Of a stretch of 64,000 nt of DNA, positions 56,098 to 64,000 are shown in pieces. The position numbers were made by a program, and so were the translations under genes. Each line of letters starts with the position of its first letter. Within the stretch, counting starts at the first letter, position 1. Source of the DNA: Sphingobacterium sp. PCS056 (GTDB lineage: Bacteria > Bacteroidota > Bacteroidia > Sphingobacteriales > Sphingobacteriaceae); NCBI RefSeq assembly GCF_023273895.1, contig NZ_CP096883.1:1984001-2048000 (forward strand), read 5' to 3'. The notes below the pieces were generated by a model. It was not told the origin of the DNA. It saw only the letters and a program-made list of their open reading frames with translations, and did no database searches.

Positions 56098-57600
56098 TTA
56101 TTTACCTAATACTGCTTGTATATAAGGTGTTGTGTTTAACATTTCAGATGATATGCGATCAGCTACTTGAATAATAATTTCTGCATTTAAGCCAATATAT
56201 AAGGAGCTTGCTGCCAAGATACAAATGGGTAGGATTAAAGCTATTTTTCGAATACCGATTAGATCCTTAAACTTATCTTCAATGGTATCTGGATCCGGTG
56301 ATTTTTTCCAGAATACTTCTGACCAAAATTTTGCAATGACGAATAGCGTGATGAAGCTACCCAGTATAAGTGCTCCTGCATAAAAGTAGTGGGCGTTTTC
56401 AAAGGCTCCTTGCAACAAATATATTTTTGGCCAAAAACCAGACAACGGTGGAATACCCGCCAGTGAAAATAAAACGATGGCCATTAATAACGAAATTTTA
56501 GGATATTCAGCATAAAGCCCCCCTAATTTTTTCATGTCCATAGAACCGCGCATCTGACGAATTAATCCTGCAATTAGAAAGAGATTCGTTTTGACCATGA
56601 TATCATGAATCAAATAAAATACCGCTCCCAAAATAGCTAATTTGCTATACATACCTAATCCACCGATCATAAATCCAATATGACAAACAATCAGGTAGGA
56701 AAAAAGCCTTCTTACATTTGTTTTAATCAATGCGCCAAATGCACCAGTTAAAATCGTCAATATAGAGAGAACTAGTAGTAAATCACGAATAAATTCATTC
56801 GGAATAAAAATCAGCGTAAAAACCCGAAACAGGGCATAGATGCCTACTTTGGTAAGCAGACCGCCAAAAATTGCTGCAACTGCCGATGGAGGCGTGTGAT
56901 AAGAAGAGGGGAGCCAAAAATAAAGGGGGAAAATAGCAGATTTAATACCAAACCCAATCAAAAAGAAAGTGGCTGTAATATCAACTATTGCCCGGTTTTC
57001 AATTTTGGGCACTATTAAAGCCAAATCAGCCATATTTAATGATCCTGATATACCATAAAGAAGCCCAATTCCTGTTAAGAAGAACGTTGAGGCAAGTATA
57101 TTCATGGCCATATATTTGACAGCACCTTCTAATTGAGCTTTCCGGCCACCTAATGTCATCAGAACAAAAGAGGATATAATAATAACTTCAAAAAATACAT
57201 AAAGATTGAAAATATCACCGGTTAAAAATGCACCGTTTAATCCCATTACTAAAAAGTGAAAAATGGGAAAATAACCGTACAGTATACGTTGGCGTCCGAT
57301 ACCTGTTGCTGAGAAAATAGATACTGCAAGAGCAGCTATAGCGGTCAATAGGACTAGAGTTGAGCTTAATAAATCGGCTACGAATACAATTCCGAAAGGA
57401 GCTTCCCAATTTGCAGCATGCATAATGAGAATATCCCCATTGAATACTTTTGTAAACAATTTGACAGCAAATATTAAGCTGATAAAGCTACCACCTATGC
57501 TGAGTACGCGTTGTGGAACTGTTTTTCTCCAAAAACCAAGCTGTATGATTGCTGTAAATAAATGTACAAGTACTGTTGCTATAATTTGATTGTCAATCAT
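56098..57600 (-). CDS. mrpD: Na+/H+ antiporter subunit MrpD
   Basis: A 500-residue protein with about 14 helices, related to the proton-pumping NuoN/NuoM subunits. The conserved Glu in helix 5 (YVFFEVIIISSF, about 134) and the Lys in helix 7 (FGGLLTKVGIYALF, about 245) match the proton-channel residues of the family. It takes part in ion translocation together with MrpA. The gene overlaps mrpC by 4 bases. Confidence 0.94.
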   Translation of the reverse strand: MIDNQIIATVLVHLFTAIIQLGFWRKTVPQRVLSIGGSFISLIFAVKLFTKVFNGDILIMHAANWEAPFGIVFVADLLSSTLVLLTAIAALAVSIFSATGIGRQRILYGYFPIFHFLVMGLNGAFLTGDIFNLYVFFEVIIISSFVLMTLGGRKAQLEGAVKYMAMNILASTFFLTGIGLLYGISGSLNMADLALIVPKIENRAIVDITATFFLIGFGIKSAIFPLYFWLPSSYHTPPSAVAAIFGGLLTKVGIYALFRVFTLIFIPNEFIRDLLLVLSILTILTGAFGALIKTNVRRLFSYLIVCHIGFMIGGLGMYSKLAILGAVFYLIHDIMVKTNLFLIAGLIRQMRGSMDMKKLGGLYAEYPKISLLMAIVLFSLAGIPPLSGFWPKIYLLQGAFENAHYFYAGALILGSFITLFVIAKFWSEVFWKKSPDPDTIEDKFKDLIGIRKIALILPICILAASSLYIGLNAEIIIQVADRISSEMLNTTPYIQAVLGK

Positions 57601-57953
57601 ATATCTTCGTCTTCGGGTGTGTTTAAGTTATCTAGATCATCCGTGTTAATTAATGCATACACACGTTTTAATAGTACAATGGCAAAGGAAGTCAGTCCAA
57701 AACTGATGACAATCGCGGTTAAAATCAACGCTTGAGGTATAGGATCAGCATATATATCTTGAAAGACTTTCAATCCATCACTGATAAGTGGCGGTTTTCC
57801 TTTTGTGATATTGCCTAGTAGAAATATCAGCATATTTGTTCCGTTGCCTAAAAGCATGATTCCTAGAAGTAATTTTACCATACTTCTTCTTAAAATCAGA
57901 TATATGCCTGTTGCGTAGAGTACGCCTATGAGTAAAATAAGTAGTAATTCCAT
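57597..57953 (-). CDS. mrpC: Na+/H+ antiporter subunit MrpC
   Basis: A 118-residue protein related to NuoK, with three helices and the LLGIMLLGNGTNMLIFLLG segment (about 29-47). The short acidic C-terminus (DDLDNLNTPEDED) is cytoplasmic. It lies 7 bp after mrpB in the operon. Confidence 0.93.
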   Translation of the reverse strand: MELLLILLIGVLYATGIYLILRRSMVKLLLGIMLLGNGTNMLIFLLGNITKGKPPLISDGLKVFQDIYADPIPQALILTAIVISFGLTSFAIVLLKRVYALINTDDLDNLNTPEDEDI

Positions 57954-57960
57954 AGTTTTG

Positions 57961-58374
57961 TTAATCTGAACTTAATGAAATAGTAAATAAAATAGTTAAG
58001 ACCACTCCAATGACCACCAGATAAATTCCTATATCAAAAAGGAGGGCAGTACCGATCATACCAATAACGGGAATGGGGTGCTCTAACCAAAGTCCTGTCA
58101 TCACTGGTAGACCAAAAATTGCGGGCATAAACATGCTAAAAGCAGATATTCCCAATCCAATAGGTATTAGAGAAAGTGGTTTATATCGTAATATTTTCAT
58201 CGTTTCATTGGTACCATGAGCAAAACTATGTAGTACAAATGCGATCGAAGCAACTAGTCCACCAACAAAACCTCCTCCAGGAAAATAATGTCCTCTTAGT
58301 AATAAGAAGAATGAGAATAAAAGCAGTATAGGAAGTAGGTAGCGTGAAGCTGTCTGTAAAATTGTACTTTTCAT
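57961..58374 (-). CDS. mrpB: Na+/H+ antiporter subunit MrpB
   Basis: A 137-residue membrane protein with four helices. [18 protein letters not shown] (about 31-48) is the MrpB signature. It starts one base after the mrpA stop and is probably translated in coupling with it. Confidence 0.93.
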   Translation of the reverse strand: MKSTILQTASRYLLPILLLFSFFLLLRGHYFPGGGFVGGLVASIAFVLHSFAHGTNETMKILRYKPLSLIPIGLGISAFSMFMPAIFGLPVMTGLWLEHPIPVIGMIGTALLFDIGIYLVVIGVVLTILFTISLSSD

Positions 58375-58375
58375 A

Positions 58376-60685
58376 TTATTCCTTCTCCGATGATTTTAAA
58401 CGTAATTTTAATAAACTATAGACTCCGAGAGCAGCGATACTGAGCACAACAATTTCAAACATGGTGTCAAAACCCCTGAAGTCAACGAGCAATACATTAA
58501 CAACATTTCTTCCTTTAGCCAGTAAGTAAGCATTTTTACCGTAAAACTCACTGATGGCAATATTGGTAGGTACATGGAGTACGCGTATGGCCACCATGGA
58601 TAAGATAATACCAAATACGATAGCAACGACGACATCTCTGATTAATATTCTTTTTTTTGCGAGATTAAGAAATGGAGGTAATTTAAAGAGTACAAGCACA
58701 AATAGAACAACTGTGAGTGTGTCGATCGTAAATTGTGTCATAGCCAAATCTGGGGCACTATAAAAGACAAACAATAAACAGATACCGTAGCCGATGACAC
58801 TTGTCGCTACGACAGCTGTAAGTCGCGAGGCAGTGCTTAGTGTGAGTGCAACAGCACCAAAAACAATCAAAACGGTAACCACCTCATATACACTAATGGC
58901 AGATAATAGATCCCAGTTGATATGAAGTGGACCACCAAGGTAGAGTTGATAAGCTAATAGTACTTCTGCGAATATGATAATTTTTAAAAGATAGGAACGT
59001 AAGTATCCATTATGAAAGTAGTTGGAATAACTGGTTGAAAATTGATAAATGCGCTGATATGTTTTTTGAAAAATAGTCAGTGGCGCAATAAAATTTAATC
59101 TTTCAATCCACTGCAATTTTCGTGGATGTGGTTTATTTATGAAATAAAGGATAGTCCCTAAAATAATAGTTAGGGCACTTAATAGTAATACTAAATTAAA
59201 GCCATGCCAAATTTGAAGATGAAAATCTGTTTTCACTTTCATGATACTATTGACTGTGGGTTGAGCGATCCAGTCTCCAATGATATGGGGAAAACAACCG
59301 AATAGCCCACCTAACAGAGCAAGTAATAAAGGTGGTATCCATAGGGACTTCGCTGGCATATTGATCTTTTCAAACTTTTCAGGAAGAGTACCCATAAAAG
59401 GTTTGATACCAGCCATGAATCCCGCTGAAACCAATAAGATATTGGTTATTACTGCTGCAACGGTCAGATATATGGCTACATGTTGCTCACTGTGTAGGGT
59501 TGCTTCATAGATTAAATCTTTACCAATAAACCCCAAAGTCAAAGGCACACCAGCACTGGATAAGGCTGCTAAAAATCCGGCTATTGCTACAGGTAGTAAA
59601 ACTTTTCTCAAACCCTGTAATATAGAGAGATCTCTGGTATGAGTAGCATGATCAATGATGCCTGTAATTAAAAATAAAGTTGCTTTGTATAGCGCATGGA
59701 CAACAATAAAAACCGCAGCAGCGATGATCGCATCTGGAGTTCCAATTCCTAATAAAAAAACTAGAATCCCCAAAGCAGAAATTGTGGAGTAAGCGAGCAC
59801 TCCTTTCATATCGGTTCTAAAGAGTGAATGAAAAGCGCCATACAGCATGGTAACACCTCCAATAATCATTAAACTATAGGTCCATGCAGGGTTGCTGCCC
59901 AAAATTGGGAAAAATCTCGCAAGGAGATATATTCCCGCTTTCACCATAGTTGCGGAGTGTAGATATGCGGAAACTGGTGTTGGGGCTTTCATTGCTCCAG
60001 GTAACCAAAAGTGAAATGGAAATTGTGCCGATTTGGTCATGGCACCTAAGATGATCAACCCTAATATATAGGGAAATAATTCATGATCTTGAATAAGCTG
60101 TGCTTTTTCTGCTAATTCAGAAATCGAGTAAGTCTGAGCAATATTACCCATGAGCACAAATCCAGCTAGTAGAAAAAATCCACCTAGTCCGGTGACACTT
60201 AAGGCTGTTAGTGCACTTTTTCTAGAAACTGCATGGTCATTATTGAAACCGATCAGGAAAAATGAGCTAATACTGGTCAGTTCCCAAAAAGTAAATAATA
60301 AAAAAATATTATCGGATAGCACCAACCCAAGCATGGCAGACATGAACATGCACAGATAACCAAAGAAACGATCGATGTAAGGATCATTTTTTAAATATGA
60401 TTTCGCATAAAAAAAGATACATGTTCCAATTCCTGTGATTAATAACGAAAATAGGAGTGACAAACCATCTAACCTAAAGTCGAAATTTATACCTAATGAT
60501 GGGATCCAATCGATATGTTGAACGTATGATTTATCCCAACTGATCAACGGAATATATTGTAGGTAATAAAGAAATAAAAGTAGCGGTATGAATGCGAGAA
60601 TAATCCCCCACTTGGTTTTAACAAATCTGCCAAATGGAACAATAAGGCTCGATGTTATTAGTCCTAATAGAACAGTAAATAGCAT
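58376..60685 (-). CDS. mrpA: Na+/H+ antiporter subunit MrpA (NuoL-like, with C-terminal MrpB-like region)
   Basis: A 769-residue membrane protein and the first gene of the operon. The first 500 residues form a NuoL-type proton channel with the helix-5 Glu ([18 protein letters not shown], about 130-147) and helix-7 Lys ([15 protein letters not shown], about 243-257). The C-terminal 250 residues carry the DUF4040/MrpB-type region ([20 protein letters not shown], about 650-670). The seven subunits A-G act as a secondary Na+(K+)/H+ antiporter for pH and salt homeostasis. A 517-bp intergenic region upstream probably holds the promoter. Confidence 0.95.
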   Translation of the reverse strand: MLFTVLLGLITSSLIVPFGRFVKTKWGIILAFIPLLLFLYYLQYIPLISWDKSYVQHIDWIPSLGINFDFRLDGLSLLFSLLITGIGTCIFFYAKSYLKNDPYIDRFFGYLCMFMSAMLGLVLSDNIFLLFTFWELTSISSFFLIGFNNDHAVSRKSALTALSVTGLGGFFLLAGFVLMGNIAQTYSISELAEKAQLIQDHELFPYILGLIILGAMTKSAQFPFHFWLPGAMKAPTPVSAYLHSATMVKAGIYLLARFFPILGSNPAWTYSLMIIGGVTMLYGAFHSLFRTDMKGVLAYSTISALGILVFLLGIGTPDAIIAAAVFIVVHALYKATLFLITGIIDHATHTRDLSILQGLRKVLLPVAIAGFLAALSSAGVPLTLGFIGKDLIYEATLHSEQHVAIYLTVAAVITNILLVSAGFMAGIKPFMGTLPEKFEKINMPAKSLWIPPLLLALLGGLFGCFPHIIGDWIAQPTVNSIMKVKTDFHLQIWHGFNLVLLLSALTIILGTILYFINKPHPRKLQWIERLNFIAPLTIFQKTYQRIYQFSTSYSNYFHNGYLRSYLLKIIIFAEVLLAYQLYLGGPLHINWDLLSAISVYEVVTVLIVFGAVALTLSTASRLTAVVATSVIGYGICLLFVFYSAPDLAMTQFTIDTLTVVLFVLVLFKLPPFLNLAKKRILIRDVVVAIVFGIILSMVAIRVLHVPTNIAISEFYGKNAYLLAKGRNVVNVLLVDFRGFDTMFEIVVLSIAALGVYSLLKLRLKSSEKE

Positions 60686-61202
60686 TTAGTCTTTGTTTAA
60701 ATATTTGTGAAACGCTACAATATAAGCAAATTTCACGGTTTTTATAGGTTTTTTGATCAATATTGGTAAAAAAAACATAAAAAAGATCCTGTTTTCAGCA
60801 TTACTATGGTTGGTCATGTTGTTCTATGAAAGTGAGTTTTCAAATTAGAGAGAGGGTTTTGAATATTGCTGTGACGTCTTTTCTTTCCGATACGAATAGT
60901 AGAAAAAATGATGCTAAATTATTATTTTTTATTGAGAGTCTTTGTGGAAATATATTGGTTGAATTAATCTATGCAATAGAAAAATGTTAGTAATATGAGA
61001 GGAATGAGTCCATATTTAAAAAGCATCATCGTATGTGTGATAATGAAGAAAATAGATTGTTAAAAAAATTACTAATGAAAATAATTTCGAGGAGCTATAG
61101 TATTTAACAAAATTTAACATTAACTTCGTTTTAAACTAACACGCCGAGCCGCTAACTGACTAACTAATAAGTATTTTCTTCCTTTACCAGATTTATGTTT
61201 AA
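60686..61202. other. Gene-free divergent region between mrpA and the sigma factor gene
   Basis: It must contain the promoters of the Mrp operon and of the sigma factor gene, but I see no clear TAnnTTTG box. No coding sequence or structured RNA is evident. Confidence 0.5.
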
Positions 61203-61739
61203 ATGAGCAGTATCGTTAATAAAGAATTATTTGAGCAACACTATAAAAGCTTATGTCATTTTGCTTGGAAGCTCTGTGGAGATCTTGCCGAAGCGGAAGA
61301 TCTGGTACAAGATGCTTTTATTGCCTATTTTAACCATGAAGATCATGTTTCTACAAATGAAGCAGCAGTAAAGAATTTCCTATATACCTCGGTAAGATAT
61401 GCTTTTTTAAATAGTAAGCGTAGAGAAAAAGTTGTTGAAAAATATTGGTTAACCACACCATTTAGCGAGTATAGTCAGGAATCTTTAGAATTAAATATCA
61501 TCCATTCGGAAGTTATTGCAGAAGTACATAAAATCATGGAAAGCATGCCGCCTGGCTGCCAGATTGTATTTAAGATGGGGTATTTTGAAGGTTTGAGTAA
61601 CCAAGAAATTGCTAAAGAATTGAATTTAAGTATAAATACGATAAAAACTCAGAAACAGCGCGCATTAAAAACAATTATGAAAAAGTTGAATCCTGAATTT
61701 TTGCCTATTGTGCTTCTCTGGTTTACCATAATTCGATAA
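61203..61739 (+). CDS. ECF-type RNA polymerase sigma factor (FecI-like)
   Basis: A 178-residue sigma-70 family protein. Region 2 (about 10-75) shows LFEQHYKSLCHFAWKLCGDLAEAEDLVQDAFIAYF-type sequence, and region 4 (about 120-175) shows GYFEGLSNQEIAKELNLSINTIKTQKQRALK. It lacks extra domains and fits the Bacteroidota ECF group that pairs with FecR-like anti-sigma factors. It precedes the FecR gene by 229 bp and the STN-domain SusC receptor. Expression of that transporter operon is its expected target. Confidence 0.93.
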   Translation: MSSIVNKELFEQHYKSLCHFAWKLCGDLAEAEDLVQDAFIAYFNHEDHVSTNEAAVKNFLYTSVRYAFLNSKRREKVVEKYWLTTPFSEYSQESLELNIIHSEVIAEVHKIMESMPPGCQIVFKMGYFEGLSNQEIAKELNLSINTIKTQKQRALKTIMKKLNPEFLPIVLLWFTIIR

Positions 61740-61968
61740 TTTGTACAAAAATATATTGAAGTAATATTTATTTGTAGTCAGTACTCGCATTCTTATGCTA
61801 CAATCATATCAGACCGTCACTAAATTCCTGAAAACTTTATAGTTACCTGTGTATTTTTTCATTTAGCAAATCTGCTAATCTGAATTGTTCCTAGAAATTA
61901 GATTTAATTTCATTTTTTTTTACTTGTTGTCACCCATTTGGTTCGATAACGTTTCTTTATGATATATT

Positions 61969-63135
61969 ATGAAAAGTAAACCCTTTGTTATAGCTGAAAT
62001 TATTAAAAAATCACTTGTTGAAGAACTTACAGGAGATGAAATTGCTATGCTTGAGTTTTGGATAAACTCAAAAGAGGAAAATAAACAATTATATGATAGT
62101 TTTAAGAAATCTCATTCTATAGAAGAGGATTTAACTATCATAAACCGTATTGATCTTAACCAAGCTTGGAATAGTTTAGAAAAAAAGGGTAATGATTTAA
62201 AAAATTCGAACCATGGCTGGAATTTAAAAATTTGGATTCCTTTAATTGCTTCTTGTTTTGCGCTATGTTTTTATATTTTCTATTTCCAGGACAAGCCACC
62301 TCATCATGATACCAAAATTGTAGCCATACAGTCGTCGATACATAAAAATGATGTTAAACCTGCATCTAGCGAAGCTGTTCTAGTTTTAGATAATGGAGAA
62401 ACTTTAGATTTAACAACCATTCAGAATGACTCCATTCAAGCCAACATCAAGCTAAAAGATGACCAACTGGAGTATGTCAAGGGAACAAGCAATGCAGTAG
62501 CATTGAAATACAATACCTTGATTGTTCCAAAAGGAGGATATTATAAAATTGAACTTTCAGATGGTAGTAAAGTATGGGTAAATGCGATGTCAAAATTGAA
62601 GTTTCCCGAATTATTTGCCAAGGAGGAACGTCGTGTTGATCTGCAGGGCGAAGCTTATTTTGAGATTTCAAAAGATGCAGATCGTCCCTTCATTGTTCAA
62701 GCTAATGGTACAGACATAAAAGTTTTAGGTACACATTTTAATGTAGATGCATATGAAGGTTTAGTGAGAACAACATTAAAAGAAGGCAGTGTTCAAGTTG
62801 TCAATGCGAATAGGTCTGCAATATTGAAGCCAGGCGAATTTTGTGAATCTTCAGAAATGGTTATGAAAACAGGCTTAGCAGATTTAGATCGCGATTTAGC
62901 TTGGTATAATAATGAGTTTTATTTTAAGAAGGATAATATCCACTATATTCTAAATCAATTGTCCAATTGGTATAATGTAGAAGTAAAGTTTAATAGAGCC
63001 GTTAATAGAAATAAAGTACTTACAGGCTCTATTGATCGCAATGTGCCACTTTCTCAGGTATTAGAGATGTTAGAATATGTTGGTGATATTAAATTTAAAA
63101 TAAGCGGAAATCAATTAATTGTTAACAATAAGTAA
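61969..63135 (+). CDS. FecR-type anti-sigma factor
   Basis: A 388-residue protein with a cytoplasmic N-terminal part, one membrane helix (about 88-106, LKIWIPLIASCFALCFYIF), a periplasmic FecR domain (about 185-285, with YKIELSDGSKVWVNAMSKL and VDLQGEAYFEISKDADRPF) and a C-terminal DUF4974-like module (about 310-388, SLAWYNNEFYFKK-type sequence and VPLSQVLEMLEYVG). It passes the signal from the STN domain of the partner receptor to the sigma factor. It lies between the sigma gene and the receptor, the canonical order. Confidence 0.93.
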   Translation: MKSKPFVIAEIIKKSLVEELTGDEIAMLEFWINSKEENKQLYDSFKKSHSIEEDLTIINRIDLNQAWNSLEKKGNDLKNSNHGWNLKIWIPLIASCFALCFYIFYFQDKPPHHDTKIVAIQSSIHKNDVKPASSEAVLVLDNGETLDLTTIQNDSIQANIKLKDDQLEYVKGTSNAVALKYNTLIVPKGGYYKIELSDGSKVWVNAMSKLKFPELFAKEERRVDLQGEAYFEISKDADRPFIVQANGTDIKVLGTHFNVDAYEGLVRTTLKEGSVQVVNANRSAILKPGEFCESSEMVMKTGLADLDRDLAWYNNEFYFKKDNIHYILNQLSNWYNVEVKFNRAVNRNKVLTGSIDRNVPLSQVLEMLEYVGDIKFKISGNQLIVNNK

Positions 63136-63261
63136 TAATATATGTAAAACGAATACTTAAATCTAAAACAAAAAAATACAGAGATGTTGCAGCATCCCTG
63201 TATCCATTCTTAATTAAGAAGCTAACCAGAAAAAATTAACTCTTTAACCAAATGTAAATGT

Positions 63262-64000
63262 ATGAATAACTTACCATTTGGCAAAAAGCGACCTTGGGAT
63301 TCTCAAGACTCGTTATTTTGCAAACCTATACGTATTATGAAAATTAGTACCTTTTTAATGTTTGCTTTTGTTACCGGTGTTCAGGCTAAAGGTATCGCAC
63401 AGAAGGTCAATCTTAACCTTAAAAATGTTAAAATTGAAGATGCTTTGTCAGCTATTGGGAAACAAACAAAGCATCGCTTCCTTTACAGCAATGATGTCAC
63501 AAAAGGAGCAAAACTTATTAATTTGAACTTGAAAAATGTGAGTCTAGAAGACGCACTTCAACAAGTTTTAAATGAAAATAATTACTCGTATAAAGTAATT
63601 GCCAATACGATTACAATCAATAATATTGTAAAGAATAGTGATAAATCATCTGAAGATTTATATCAAAATGCTGTTACAGGTACAGTCAGAGATAAGGATG
63701 GTAAATTATTAAGTGGGGCTAGTATAACTGTAAAGGGAACTTCTGTCGCCACTCAAACAGACGAAAGAGGTAATTTTAGAATTAATGCTTCAGAAAATGC
63801 TGTTTTAATAATTCGCTATGTAGGATATAAAGTTGAGGAAGTATCGATATCATCAAGATCGACGATCAGTATTACTTTAGAATCCTTAGATAATCAATTG
63901 GATATTGTCGATGTTGTATCCACAGGTTATCAAAATATTAATCGTAAGCTCTTCACTGGCGCAGCTACAGCATTAAAAGGAGCAGATGTTAAGCAAGATG
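63262..64000 (+). CDS. SusC-type TonB-dependent receptor with STN signalling domain (3' end outside window)
   Basis: The frame is open from the ATG at 63262 to the window edge, giving 246 residues. After an unusually long N-terminus with a hydrophobic segment (about 27-45, ending VQAKG) comes an STN domain (about 46-125, VNLNLKNVKIEDALSAIGKQ and LINLNLKNVSLEDALQQVL), then a carboxypeptidase-like beta-sandwich (about 138-210, VTGTVRDKDGKLLSGASITV), then the beginning of the plug (VDVVSTGYQNINRKLFTG). The STN domain contacts the FecR anti-sigma factor. A SusD partner is expected just beyond the window. Confidence 0.92.
   Translation, partial: MNNLPFGKKRPWDSQDSLFCKPIRIMKISTFLMFAFVTGVQAKGIAQKVNLNLKNVKIEDALSAIGKQTKHRFLYSNDVTKGAKLINLNLKNVSLEDALQQVLNENNYSYKVIANTITINNIVKNSDKSSEDLYQNAVTGTVRDKDGKLLSGASITVKGTSVATQTDERGNFRINASENAVLIIRYVGYKVEEVSISSRSTISITLESLDNQLDIVDVVSTGYQNINRKLFTGAATALKGADVKQD

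Overview
The window reads as a chromosomal segment of a Bacteroidota bacterium, most likely a Sphingobacteriaceae member such as Sphingobacterium. The reasons are the AT-rich DNA, three SusC-type receptors (two paired with SusD lipoproteins), FecI/FecR regulation, TAnnTTTG promoter boxes, few Shine-Dalgarno sequences, and Bacteroidota versions of the housekeeping genes. This assignment comes from family knowledge, not a database search.

Layout. 1-14.6 kb is a polysaccharide utilisation locus for the rhamnogalacturonan-I backbone of pectin. It has a GH28 (cut by the window edge), a PL11 lyase, two CE12 acetylesterases, a GH105 unsaturated-uronyl hydrolase, L-rhamnose mutarotase, a GH106 alpha-L-rhamnosidase and a SusC/SusD pair, followed by a GntR-type regulator. 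Two of its internal promoter regions share the motif CAGGAT-N4-CAGGATG about 190 bp before the next start codon. 15.9-18.2 kb holds a DUF4136 lipoprotein and nadE. 18.2-25.9 kb is a very AT-rich accessory stretch. It has two paralogous secreted proteins of unknown function at its two ends in opposite orientation, and between them an FKBP lipoprotein, an HExxHxxGxxH metalloprotease lipoprotein and two outer-membrane proteins. A degenerate second copy of the nadE 5' end lies next to one of the paralogues. 26.5-29.9 kb is a TonB-receptor/thioredoxin cluster.

30-39.7 kb is housekeeping: panD, panC, a short GT5-like protein, ispF, an MFS exporter, a class A penicillin-binding protein whose 5' end is frameshifted in an A8 run, uvrC and era. 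Five tandem identical initiator tRNA-fMet genes follow (39.8-40.3 kb). 40.9-48.1 kb is a second small utilisation locus (SusC, SusD, GH84 beta-N-acetylglucosaminidase). 48.4-55 kb carries der, cysS, an NTF2-like secreted protein, a SurA-like chaperone and a lactonase-family beta-propeller. 55-60.7 kb is a complete seven-gene Mrp Na+/H+ antiporter operon read on the minus strand. 61.2-64 kb opens a third carbohydrate or siderophore system: ECF sigma factor, FecR anti-sigma factor and a SusC-type receptor with an STN signalling domain that runs off the window.

The genes of the first locus form a coherent pathway. SusC/D capture and import oligosaccharide; GH28, PL11 and CE12 trim and deacetylate the backbone; GH105 and GH106 release unsaturated galacturonate and rhamnose; the mutarotase readies rhamnose for catabolism. 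The least explained part of the window is the AT-rich 18.2-25.9 kb stretch.
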